Source of the DNA: Bombus terrestris
Lineage: Eukaryota > Arthropoda > Insecta > Hymenoptera > Apidae
Reading direction: 5' to 3'
Assembly: GCF_910591885.1 (NCBI RefSeq)
Contig: NC_063280.1
Location: 3,100,001 to 3,164,000, forward strand
DNA: 64,000 nucleotides
Of this stretch, positions 15,528 through 26,357 are shown piece by piece. Within the stretch, counting starts at the first letter, position 1. Each line of letters begins with the position of its first letter. The notes under the pieces are model-generated. The model was given only the letters and a program-made list of their open reading frames with translations. It ran no database searches and was not told the DNA's origin. The position numbers were made by a program, and so were the translations under genes.

Positions 15528-15568
15528 CTTTTTGAAGGCTTCCAGCGCCGCTTCAAAACTCCCAGCAT
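15528..15568 (-). CDS. Candidate 5' coding exon of an unknown minus-strand gene
   Basis: On the minus strand an ATG at 15568-15566 opens 13 codons (MLGVLKRRWKPSK plus two bases) and ends at a strong splice donor, AAAAAG|GTGAGTG, with the last exon base at 15528. The flanking DNA up to about 15.9 kb is richer in CG than its surroundings and contains an initiator-like TCAGT on the minus strand, as in a first exon. The peptide is basic and I do not recognise it. An overlapping frame (ending EAALEAFKK) is also open across the donor, so the frame is uncertain. Downstream exons would lie to the left, but none was identified. Confidence 0.3.
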
Positions 15569-17235
15569 GAGTAAACCGATGTAAACGAGGCCCAAGTGCC
15601 AACGGGCTTCCGACTCCCAAGAGCGTATCAACCACCACAACCAAAACCAATCACCACACAACCACCGGTCAATCTCGTCGATCTTTCCGAAAGATCAATC
15701 TAGTCACCCGAGTCACACCATGATCGTTCACTATGTAATTTCTTATTTCGCACCGTTATCGGTCTATCGCGAACAGCTCGACACTTGATCAATTGATTCT
15801 CACGAATCCGCTGCAAAAAGAGTCAAACAAACTCTCTAATTGGTCTACTGATTCGCGCGGGAAGTTACACGATTCGCGAGACGATCGAAACAAACTACCA
15901 ATCGTAGCGCTGCTACCAAAAATCCTATCAACTAATTTGCCGCTTAATTTGAATCAACTACAGTCATAGAATCTATCTCAACTATTTTTTGCCTGTATAA
16001 AAGCAAATAACATGTTCTTTAGGTAACGTGACTTATTAATGCTTTCTTATCGACGTTTGTGAGACTTTTTTCTCGAGTAACTGATGATAAGAAAACTTTC
16101 AAGCTCGACTAACAAAGAACTTCTACAGTCCCTGTGATCCGTTCATGTATAATAGGGTCTTTGCACGTCAATACGGGTGAACGTCCTGCAATTGTATTTC
16201 AATGCAAGATACGAGAAAAAAATATATTAATAGTGATGATGTGTTAATTTTGAAAAAGGAATCAAAGAAAAATATTAAAAATGAGTAGATTGTATCGATA
16301 ACATTATTCATTACCTTATCCTTAAACCACTATCAACACGATATGCTTGAAATACTCGATTATGGTTAATCAACTGAAAAATTATAAATTCAAGATAAAA
16401 TGACATTTCAGAAAAAAGATGTCACACTGATATGATCTTTCAAAGAACAAGAAATTATTCTTTTTTGGTCAACAAGGCAACAATTTATACATTTATCATG
16501 TGTGATCTTTAGCAATTACGCAACAAACACGAGAAATATAGATATCGAAATCGATTAATTATTACTTTCTATTCTTTGAGGAAAACATATTGACGATATG
16601 GATGTCAAACAACGAGAATCTTCGTTACGGTAGACATCTCCATGAACGTCTAACGAGGGATGTCTACTGTACAGAAGGTACGTATGCCACTGATTAATTA
16701 GTCGCCAATGATGTCAGCGTTACCTAGGTATTTCTGATTAATCGTTTGTCGCAATAATAAAGCCAATAATTAACTTCGAATTTCCAGAAAAATCTGTACC
16801 TGCTCTCGAAATCTTATCCAAATTTTTTATTTTCACCACGTCTACCACCATTACCACGGTCGAAAAATCGAGACAGCTTCGAGTATAATCTACGTAATGT
16901 TGGAGAAACGACAAGAAACCTATGCACTGTATATAATAACACTATCCCCACTATAAAGCCCCAAATTTAATTGTATCACACGTTTATTCATTGCAAAACA
17001 CTAATTATAGAACTACGTACATATATCGTCGCATCGCTTCGTTAACAGAGTAAATTCTACAAATCGACTATAAATGGAATACCATTGAATATTCAACCAT
17101 TTAACAACGAAAAATTTCGTTTTCTTCGTAATTTAGTTAATAGCCCCTAGAATTTAAACTATTAAATCAGCAGAAAAATCTTTTAAAAAAGTGCTAAACC
17201 GGCTCTATATCGAATTATGATATTCATGTTAAATA
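15569..17235. other. Noncoding stretch; possible 5' UTR/promoter at left end
   Basis: From 15569 to about 15.95 kb the base composition is more CG-rich and could be 5' UTR and promoter of the candidate minus-strand exon. The rest is AT-rich with nothing further supported. Confidence 0.4.
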
Positions 17236-17447
17236 TCAGATTGTCCGATTGTTTCTTTCGTTTTATAAGTAAATAATAGACGCACAATGTTTTTTGTTTT
17301 ATATTAGTTTATTGAATTATGCACGAACATAATAATAGAAATAGAACGAAATAGATCATACCTAATTCAATAAAATAATATAAAACAGAAGTTGTTGTTC
17401 ATCTATTGTCACCTTATGAAACGAAAGAAACATTTCGGACAACCTAA
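17236..17447. mobile_element. Palindromic mariner-derived MITE, 212 bp
   Basis: Left arm 17236-17319 and right arm 17363-17447 are near-complementary over about 85 bp, separated by a 43-bp loop. The right terminus read inward is TTAGGTTGTCCGAAATGTTT and the left is TCAGATTGTCCGATTGTTTC; both continue into TTTCGTTT(C/T)ATAAG. This style is typical of insect mariner termini. TA dinucleotides flank the element (17234-17235 and 17448-17449). There is no coding capacity. As RNA it would fold into a long hairpin. Confidence 0.85.
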
Positions 17448-18119
17448 TAGTATAGCATTATTAGCTTAATAACCACTACAAAGAGCTCACTTTTAAAGTT
17501 AATTATCCTGATATTTCGAACTTACAACGACAATATAATAACGAAATAATATCAAACACGTTTTTATTTCGCGTACTTATAACGAAAACTGTCATAACCA
17601 AAAACGCACCAACGCAAATAAGATGTATTTCAAAGGAAAACTGTGTGCTACTAGTCTGAATGTCGCAGCTCGAACACGTACATAATCGATCGTTGCTTCG
17701 TGAACATATGTATCTCTACCGATCGATATTTCAGAGTAATTTAGAGAGCAATACGTATTTACGTTCGTGAAATGTCACTATTCGGAGAATGAATATCAAA
17801 GAAGCTTAGATAGGTAAACATAACGAATCGTTCGCGCGAAAACAATACTAGCAAAACAAACCGCTTACGTGTTTCTTACGTGCGTCCAATGAATCACCGT
17901 TTCTTTGGAAGCGTCACAACAAGCAATCTACATAGTATCGATTGCTGTACGTCACCACCATAGATCGACGTACACCATGGAATTTTACGCAGATTCACGT
18001 ACACGAAACAACGATGTTTTCGACTAAAGATCACACTGAATCATAGAAACTGCAGAAACTCGTGAAAATGGTTAGCGACGCTACGAATTTATTTGAACGT
18101 TATATATACGAACATTTTG
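17448..18119. other. AT-rich noncoding stretch
   Basis: No gene or repeat is supported. It becomes more CpG-rich toward 18 kb, where the promoter-like island begins. Confidence 0.5.
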
Positions 18120-18480
18120 GGAATTCGACCCGGTGACCGTGTTCTGGATTAAAGGAAGATGAGGAAACACTGTGGAGGTCGACGACGTATCGACGCGAGT
18201 CGCGGAGATGAGACAAGCGTCGATCAGGCGGAAATCGAACGCAGAACACACAGACACGAACCGGCTGCGCGCCGAACTCGAACTAAACTAAAGACAGAGA
18301 TGGCAGACACGCGGTGGTACTCCTTCCCGGCAGCTCGCCGGGCTCCTCGCTGCCCCTACTCCATCGGACTTTCCACAAGCTTCCCCACTCCAACGCGCAC
18401 GGCTCAAGGTACCGCCGCGGCGCCGATACGAAGCGCCACGGGTTACTATGCTGATAATCAATCGAATTAGATTAATCTAC
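18120..18480. promoter_or_regulatory. CpG-rich promoter-like island
   Basis: A sharply delimited GC- and CpG-rich block, unlike the AT-rich DNA on both sides. On the minus strand it contains a repeated TTTAGTTTAGTTCGAG that resembles an initiator, so it may be the promoter and 5' UTR of a minus-strand gene extending left, possibly the one with the candidate exon near 15.5 kb. On the plus strand an ATG frame of 103 codons (18159-18470) spans the island, rich in R, A, T and P; I judge it a by-product of composition. Direction and function are unproven. Confidence 0.4.
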
Positions 18481-19166
18481 GATCGACCGTTTTCTTCGGC
18501 ATTGAATTTTTGCCGTAGGCATTTGTGCAATTTTAAATATTATATTAAGTAATTATAAATAATTAAAAATACAAAAAACAAAGCATTTTGATTGTAATAG
18601 GTTATTTTTTAAGCTTTTTCTATGTATAAATTAATGTGTAGGTAGATAATTTAAAATGTATAAATTAGAAAATATATTTGTTTGACTTTAGTAGAAAGAA
18701 TTATATTGAGAATTGGACAATTCGCAGTAATAAAGAAGCAGCACCAATATTTCAATTGTATCCATTGGAGGAGAAAGAAAGGTATGAATTAAAGATAGAT
18801 TAAAAGATAGAAAAATTTATTTCTACTAATATTAATGTTGATTAATTTTGAGTTGGTCTTTGCATGAAAAACACGGTAACATATTCAATAGCAAAAAAAA
18901 AAAATAAAAAATAGGAAGATATCATGCAGCTGATAAAACAGGAAGATTTAAGTGAAATAATATTATGTAAAGTGATTATTTTGAAGTAGAGTGCAAGAGA
19001 GATAAAGAAGTATTATAATTTATAAGCATGTAAGATAGGAAGTAAAAGCTTGTCCTGGTGTAGATATGAGAAAGATCCCACTATGGATCGCATTTGACAC
19101 ATCATTATATGCACGCGCCACAGATTTTTCACAATTTGTTATGAAACTGTTTCAGTAAGTGTTTTA
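18481..19166. other. AT-rich noncoding stretch
   Basis: Nothing identifiable; leads directly into the 15-bp tandem array. Confidence 0.5.
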
Positions 19167-20640
19167 TTAGCTGTATGATATCTTATATTGTGTTATATTA
19201 TATTACGTTATATAGTATTACGTTATAACGATTTACGCTATATAGTATTACGTCATAACGTTTTATATTATATAGTATTACGTTATAACGTTTTACGTTA
19301 TATAATACTGCGTTATATAGTATTACGATATAACGTATTACAGTATATAGTATTACGTTATAAAGTATAACCGTATAATGTATTGCGGTATATAGTATTG
19401 CATTATATATTGTTACCGTATAACGTATTACGGTATATATTATTATTACGTTCTACAATATTACGTTATAACGTATTACGGTGTTCGGTATTACGTTGTA
19501 CAATATAACGTTATAACGCACTACGGTATATAGTAGTACGTTATATAGTATTACGCTACAACGTATTACGGTATAAAGTATTATGTTATACAGTAATACG
19601 TTATATACTATAACATTATATTGTATGGTGTTATATCGAAATGCATTATACAGTGTTACGGTATATAGTATTACGTTATATAGTGTTACCGTACAACGTA
19701 TTACGTTATATAGTCTTACGACACATAGTATTACGTTACATAGTATAACGTTAAATAGTATTATGTTTAATAATATTACGTTATGTAGTATTACGTTATA
19801 CAGTATTACATTATGAAGTATAACGATATATAGTATTACGTCATATAGTGCTACGGTATATACTATTACTTTATATAGTATTGTCGTATAACGCATTGCG
19901 GTATATAGTATTACGTTACATAATGTTACGGTATATAGTATCACGTTATATAGTATTACGTTATATAATACTACGTTATAACTTAAGACGGTATATAGTA
20001 TGCGTTAAATAGCATTACGGTATATAGTATTACTTTATATAGTATTACGTTATAAAGTATTACGTTACATAGTATTACAGCATTTACTATTACGTTATAT
20101 AGTATTACGTTGTAACGTATTACGTCGTAAAGTATTACGGTGTATAGTATTGTGTTAAATAGTATTACGTTTAATAGTTTCACGCTATAACATATTACGT
20201 TATGTAGTTTTAAGTTGTATAGTATTACGATATATTGTATTACGTTATGTAGTATTACGTTATATAGTATTTCGTTATGTAGTATTACGTTGCATAGTAT
20301 TACGGCATTTAGTATCACGTTATATAGTATTTCGTTGTAACATATGACGTCATATACTATTACGATATATAGTATTACGTTGTATAGTATTACGTTGTAA
20401 CGCATTACGTTATGAGGTATTACTGTATATGGCATTACGATATATAGTATTACGTTGAATAGTATTACGTTATATAGTATTACGTTGCATAGTATTACGG
20501 TTTATAGTAATACGTTGTGTAGTATTACGTTATATAGTATTACGTTATACAGTATTACCTTATATAGTATTACGTTATATAGTATTACGTTATATAGTAT
20601 TACGTTATATAGTATTACGATGTAACGTCATACGGTATAG
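19167..20640. repeat. 15-bp minisatellite array, about 1.47 kb
   Basis: About 95-100 tandem copies of a 15-bp unit, consensus TATTACGTTATATAG on the plus strand. A common variant has TAACG in place of TATAG, which creates the perfect palindrome TTACGTTATAACGTAA. The left half mixes variants (GGTATATAG, TTATAACG); the right end (about 20530-20620) is almost perfectly homogeneous. Because the unit is divisible by three, long frames stay open on both strands and translate as five-residue periodic peptides. These are artefacts of periodicity, not genes. The array has no TTAGG telomere repeats. Confidence 0.95.
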
Positions 20641-23610
20641 GATAATTCTATAATACATAGTAAAGCTCGATTTCACGTTTTGAAGTGAAAAGTTATAGAG
20701 CGTTATGGTTGACGGAGCTTTATTAAAAATATTGCTTTTAATTACCGACGAGAAAGTTTCTTTATCAAGTATCTAGAGAAGCTAAGTAACCATTAGTGTT
20801 AATCAATTTCCAAGAGAGTTCCCTTTCTCGCGGGAACTTTTTAAGCTCGTGTACTTTTTCTTTTATTCACAAGAATCTTCCGTGCCATTTCATCACCCTA
20901 TTATACTCTATACTACTGACGAATGAGAACTTTTAACTTTATAGAATGGTTCAAACAGATATAGAAAATTGTAGAAAAAAAATGAAGTCTTTCTAAAAGA
21001 TGAAGTTGAAAATCTAGACTCACACAATGATTTCCGTATGCATGCAATAAATGTAAGAGAAAATCAATGCGTTAAAAATATGTCACAAGCATCAATCTCT
21101 CCAGCCAGTTATTTTAATTTTTCTCAATCTTTAATCGTAAATCCTTTCGAAACATTCCTGTACTTTCCTCCAAGCACACGTGTTAACGTATTTGTCACGC
21201 CATTTCCCAAGACGACACAAATAGCATCAGATTACAAAAAGCATAAAAAAGGTTATATTATAGAACCATGACTACAACCACAGAGAAACTCATAATTCTT
21301 GCTCGATCGTTGCGACATAGAACCTGAAATATCATTCGGCTTGTGGTCGAATCGAATCCATGGAAACCATTATTAAAGGCAATTTAATTGTTGGTTGAGA
21401 TATAATTGCAGATTAGGATCAGGGTGAAGTTCAGCGGCAAGAATAAAAAGAGGCTGCAGGTGGAGACGGCCGAAGGAACATTGAACATCCGTGCGACTGG
21501 TTTCTCGAGATTTCACGCTGCTTTCCGACAGGTAGTGCCCTCGGGACACGCACCGAAACAACCAAACGGAAACTCCATGTATCGTTCTGGACGAAGCCGA
21601 ACCATTGAAACTGATTGTTCCACGCAGGAGGTAGAAGTCCTTGTGTCTTTTTCATGACTGACTACTTCTGACCGATCATCCCGCATCCTGAATGGGCCAC
21701 CTGCAGTTACCACAGGGAACACGGATGCATGATAAATTCGAGCCATTCGACCCGATTGTTACCTAATCCTTTTTATTGGTATGGATCCGGCTACGTCGAT
21801 CGTATCTGACCTCCTCCATCATGAATCGTTTTGTTGTTTTGTCGACGATCAAGTTGAAACATACGGTTTCGGTAGAAAAGGAAAAGATCTATCGAACGGG
21901 AATGTTAAAAGAGCGTTGCGGTTCTGTAAAAAAATTGTCATGAGCCTGTTTGCACGATAATTTAGTAGCTCTTGGAAAACAGGCGATCGTAGCGTTACAA
22001 GTCGACCCACTGTTATTTTTCACAAAACAGTGGCAAGCAGGGAAAGTTCTACTTTTGTCTACAAATTTCATAAAAGCGGCAGAAAATAAAGTTATGATCA
22101 ATTACGAGACTGAAGAAATGACAGTTGAAATGCGTGACTAAATCCAGTATTGTCAAAATCTTCATCGACATCGCCATGAATTTTATCCAGCCGTTTGTGA
22201 ATTGACAAGCGAGTAGTCGCGGAATAAATGTAAACCTGTGCTACGTAAGTAATTTTTGCCATGTGATGTCGATCGTCTGGTCGAAATCGGCTGGCTTGTA
22301 TCCTGTAAAATTGCAACAATAATTTGTAGAAATCCTTTGTATTGAAAACTTGTAACTTGCGATATGTAAAATTTCGTTAATAATCATAGTACAGTTGTAA
22401 AAGAGAACAGTGACGATAAGTATCCGTGGGCTGAGTCAAGTTACGTAGTTGAGAACGATAACGAAGTTTTTGAAATTAGGTAGTAGATAACAAAGTGGAA
22501 CAACATATTTAGAAGCTAGATTCACGAGACCAGATAAATATCGTTAGTACTGAATTAGCAGCAACACAAGCAGGGAAACGCCAATGTAGAAGAAGATCAA
22601 AGTAATTTCACTGTCCGCTCCCAAAATCTTTGATATCTTTCGATCAGGTATTTTTGTTTAATAGTAAAACTACTTGATCGAGATAAGAAACGTTAAACGA
22701 CATTCATCGATAACGTGATTTCTTACCAGTATTCAAACAAGTGATTAACCTGTGAGATTATGATCAAACTCACACACAGTAGCATTCAGACAGATCGAAC
22801 AATATAATAGTAAAATTGTCTGCGTCGAATAGCGATCTCTTCCGGACGGAATTTTTCACAAGTTCTTTCTTCTCGGCAGCGTGGAAACAATGCAACATTT
22901 CATCGCGCGGATTCGCGTCTGAAAAGACGCGAAGCACGGAAGCGAGAGCCACATGAATCAAAGTACGCCTCGCACAAAGATAGGAGTTGTTGAAGAACAC
23001 TAGAGATCGAAGGTGCCCCAAAGTATTCTCACGACACTCGACCCAATTTCCTATTTCGTCGTGTAATTACCAAGCGAATAATCAAGTTACCAAGCAGTCG
23101 TCTGCTTCGAAGACAAACGACCGAGCACCAATTCCACGTCTCCGCTTCTATAGGCGCGAAAACAAACACGTGTTAACGCGAACGACCTCCAACACTTTCG
23201 AGACTTTCAGGAGTTCCAGAGCGTCGAATCATATTTCAAGTGGCTGGAATTCTGATAGTCTCAGAGAACGTGGGATCGTTTCGAAACTGAGAGTCGAATG
23301 CCTGTCACTAATTATAATTCGTCGTAATTTTGTACTTTTTGGGATGTCATCGCTTAAATGTCACTGACGGAAAGAGTCGATGCGATATCAATCGCGTTAT
23401 ATACACACGGTGCATGAAATGAGAAATTTGATGGAACGTGGGCATCGCATGGGCATCGACGATCCGTATCGTCACGCGCAGTTGAACCTTTGATGATCAC
23501 GTCGATTTCGCGATTCTCCGCAGGACGAGACGAAAAAGAACGAGAGAAGAAGGAAGAAGAAACGCGATCGTTCGAAGACGCATCGATGTCCACGCTACTC
23601 TCCGTCCTGT
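20641..23610. other. Noncoding stretch with GC-richer patches
   Basis: Patches near 21.42-21.75 kb and 22.85-23.6 kb are richer in GC and carry overlapping open frames on both strands, none recognised. A weak acceptor-like site precedes 21417 on the plus strand, without a convincing downstream exon. The rest is AT-rich. Confidence 0.5.
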
Positions 23611-23618
23611 CGTCGCAG

Positions 23619-23625
23619 TATAAAA
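23619..23625 (+). promoter_or_regulatory. Candidate TATA box
   Basis: TATAAAA in a GC-rich setting (GCAGTATAAAACACCGG). About 70 bp downstream lies an ATG frame that ends at a good splice donor, a plausible core-promoter arrangement. Known only from position and motif. Confidence 0.35.
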
Positions 23626-23693
23626 CACCGGCTGAAAAAGGAGCGCTGAATAGCCGAAGCCCGACTAAAAACCGGACTTGCTCTCGTTACACG

Positions 23694-23733
23694 ATGCCAA
23701 AGAAACGAAGCAGTTGGTTGCGACGCGGTGCAG
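23694..23733 (+). CDS. Candidate first coding exon, unknown gene
   Basis: ATG at 23694 opens MPKKRSSWLRRGA plus one base, ending at GTGCAG|GTGGGT (last exon base 23733). It lies downstream of the TATA-like box at 23619 in a CpG-rich patch. The peptide is strongly basic and not recognised. No downstream exon was found on the plus strand before the tRNA at 24.75 kb, so any partner exon would have to lie farther right or the call is wrong. Confidence 0.2.
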
Positions 23734-24745
23734 GTGGGTTGCCAGATGGCTAGAACGGAAACAGTGAATGAAGAAACGAAAAGAAACGAAAGAAACACAC
23801 TCTGTTCATCCCATCGTGCGAACATAAACGCATGACAGGGCAAACGCCAGCCGAATATACCAATTTTGATTTCCGGTTCCGTGATTCTCTCCATTTCTTC
23901 TTGCTTCGTTTAACTGGATTTTAAATGTCAGGTGTGATAATTAACTATAAACGAAGTACAAATAAGCCGAACAAAAGGAGTACGATGATAGCTTAATGAT
24001 AGGAAATGTGGAGCAAACTGGGATACGCGGGTCATGACGCATATTAATATCTTTCTAAGATAAGAGCTGCAATATGTGTCCAACGGATGATATTACGTTC
24101 GCGGCTGGACCTCGCGATAGTAAGAAATCAATCGCAGAATAGAGAACGTCGTACTTTTTCATCCATAGAAGTTTAAGAATTTCGAGTTAAAAAGTTTCAG
24201 TGTCGCGCTGATGAATTGAGCTTTTTATAACGCTTGGATTTAAAGAATCTATTACGGTAAGAACTGAATTATATTCCAGAGTCTTTACACAGTGTTTTAA
24301 TGTTTTAACTGAAACCAGATACCTGGTTTTGCCCATATTTTCTATATACAGCGTAAAAAACGTCATTTAATCTTCATTCCTGTTTGCTATCATTGGAAGA
24401 AAATGTTATTTTTCTTTCTTTATATATTTTGTGACGAACTCTTCATTCGTTCCAAGCCATAAGACGAGTGGATACATTGCATTATATTATGTTGTACGTG
24501 TTAAGGAAGGCTACGACACCCTCATTTGTAATTGTTGTTTAATGATTAATATGATTGTTGTATATAATTATGAAGATTTCTCTCTTTAATGGACAGTATT
24601 TTGGAATTGTGATAAGGAATGAAGTAGACACAAAAGAAGATAATGTGTTTTCTACCCTTTGCTATCTACAACTATTATTGATTGACGTTTTTAAGCATAT
24701 TTATTAATTGTAAAACGAAGATATTAAAAAAAAATAGGGTAAGTG
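23734..24745. other. Noncoding stretch
   Basis: AT-rich DNA with no supported gene; ends at the minus-strand tRNA gene. Confidence 0.5.
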
Positions 24746-24818
24746 TGGTTCCGACCGGGATCGAACCGGCGACCTTCTGCGTGTAAAGCAGATGTGATAA
24801 CCGCTACACTACGGAACC
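24746..24818 (-). tRNA. tRNA-Val (anticodon UAC)
   Basis: The minus strand reads a complete 73-nt tRNA. The 7-bp acceptor stem is GGTTCCG pairing with CGGAACC, followed by discriminator A. The D arm carries GTAGTGTAGCGGTTATCAC, the anticodon stem-loop is CTGCTTTACACGCAG with anticodon TAC, and the T arm carries GGTTCGATCCC (internal promoter B box). No intron is present. A run of A on the plus strand at about 24726-24734, just downstream in the direction of transcription, gives the T-run terminator expected for RNA polymerase III. Confidence 0.97.
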
Positions 24819-24996
24819 CGCTGGTACCAGTTTTTCGTTAACATGTATCTGTTCCACCATTATTTTACCAATATATTTATATTATATTGTACAAGATCTT
24901 TACTTACAAATAACATCTAATATAAAAATTATACAACATTAGAAATTATAACAATCAACTAAGGAATTTTTAATTCAAAATTACTTACCCCAGTCA

Positions 24997-25010
24997 CCAC
25001 TAGATGGCAG
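24997..25010 (+). promoter_or_regulatory. CTCF-like motif
   Basis: CCACTAGATGGCAG fits the conserved animal CTCF core (CCANNAGRKGGCR style) at nearly every position. It lies about 180 bp from the tRNA-Val gene, between it and the 3' end of the lamin gene. Confidence 0.45.
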
Positions 25011-25144
25011 TACATCACTGATAAAAGATATATTTCTATAATTGTAACGCCATGGGATTGACTAAGTATAGAATAGACCTGATATTAAATGGGACTTCAT
25101 GTCTCACATTTTGAACTATCGATCTCGAAAAGAATCACATATCC

Positions 25145-25306
25145 TGAAACGATCAATATTTTATTGTGAATATTATTGTCAATGTTTAAGATTCTCAACA
25201 TTATTATATATATTAAGAGGCCATCTAAAGTCTGGACGATCAATATATATTGTCAATAGAATGTTGAGAACCTTAAATATTGACAATAATGTTGATCGTC
25301 TGAACG
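25145..25306. repeat. Nested imperfect inverted repeat
   Basis: The arms about 25150-25204 and 25257-25300 are complementary with one gap of about 14 bases. Inside this, 25230-25257 and 25275-25305 form a second, shorter palindrome around the shared motif GACGATCAA...ATTGTCAAT. The motif therefore occurs three times, twice forward and once reversed. There are no clear terminal dinucleotides or coding sequence. It may be a degraded foldback element. Confidence 0.75.
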
Positions 25307-26357
25307 CTCTTATAGGTCCTTTGCGATTTGCTACAGAGAATATAGGAATTATCGCATGACATTCTGTAATACCGACCGTTCAAAACTATGCACTATAAAA
25401 TAATTAAAATCTTAGTAAAAACATTGAATAAATTAAAAGAATGGATATCATATTATTTTTACTAAATTTTTAACACAAAAAGCAAAATTGAAATTTATTC
25501 TATAAGAGAAAAATATAAATTATGTATTGATTAAATTACATAGAATTTAATGACAGATAAGGACTATAAGAAAAGATACTAGGGACATGGTTAATTATAG
25601 ATTTTTATTACTTGTATAAATGGTATAAAGTCGAATACAATTAACAAAATGATGTTCCGGATGGCGGAGCTGATACATTTTGCAATAAACATAGTTCCAT
25701 TTTTTTATTTGTCTTATTAATTAATAGAAAACTCAGTATACATATCAGAAAATATTTTCCTGTCAAACGAATCAATCTGAATATTATATACGGCGGGCAC
25801 CACGCTCCTATTGCATCCGGGTTTGTACTTAAAAATAAATACTACTACCTACTAAGAAAAAAGATCTCTTTCTTTTACATTTAAAAAGGCACGATAACGA
25901 CTAGGTAGAAATAAATGGTACGCCAAAAATAGTTATTCGCTGAAAAGATTATTCGTGCTTCTTATCCAATAAAGCAGCAACTCTGATATAACAGACAAAT
26001 AAGTTTTGTACGAAGTGCAAATATGTAAATGCAATAATAATCGTTTCAATCTTCATGAAACTCTTCATTAAGTTTGATTTAAACATTATATTACAGAATA
26101 TTTTCTCATATGTAGTACATATCTCTATAAATATAAAGTACTAACATGTGTTGTGAATTCTGTTTTTAATCTCTTCTTTATTGTTTTCTTAAGCAAAATA
26201 TATCATTCGAAACTTTATATGAATTCTTTATATCAATGAAACTTCTGAGATTTGGTTTCTAAACCAAATTCTCTCAAGTGCTTTTTCTGTGTACCTTTTT
26301 TAAGCATTTTTAAAAACGTGCTGTTAGAATTCTTGAGATTATTTTGTGGACTTATTT

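Larger units (their letters stand above)
24819..26357. other. Intergenic region and probable lamin 3' UTR
   Basis: Contains a CTCF-like motif (24997-25010) and a nested inverted repeat (25145-25306), described separately. The part from roughly 25.8 kb to 26357 probably holds the 3' UTR of the minus-strand lamin gene. No other gene is supported; a small open frame over the inverted repeat is an artefact. Confidence 0.5.

Noticed and set aside
18159..18470. 103-codon ATG frame in the CpG island
   Set aside because: R/A/T/P-rich composition with no motif; the island looks like promoter or 5' UTR sequence. Kept only as a regulatory region.
19188..20435. Long open frames (up to 163 codons) in the tandem array on both strands
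   Set aside because: They exist only because the 15-bp unit is a multiple of three and lacks stop codons in those frames; the peptides are pure five-residue repeats.
21406..21746. Several overlapping frames and a weak acceptor near 21417
   Set aside because: Pyrimidine tract is weak, candidate peptide is not recognised, and there is no matching neighbour exon.
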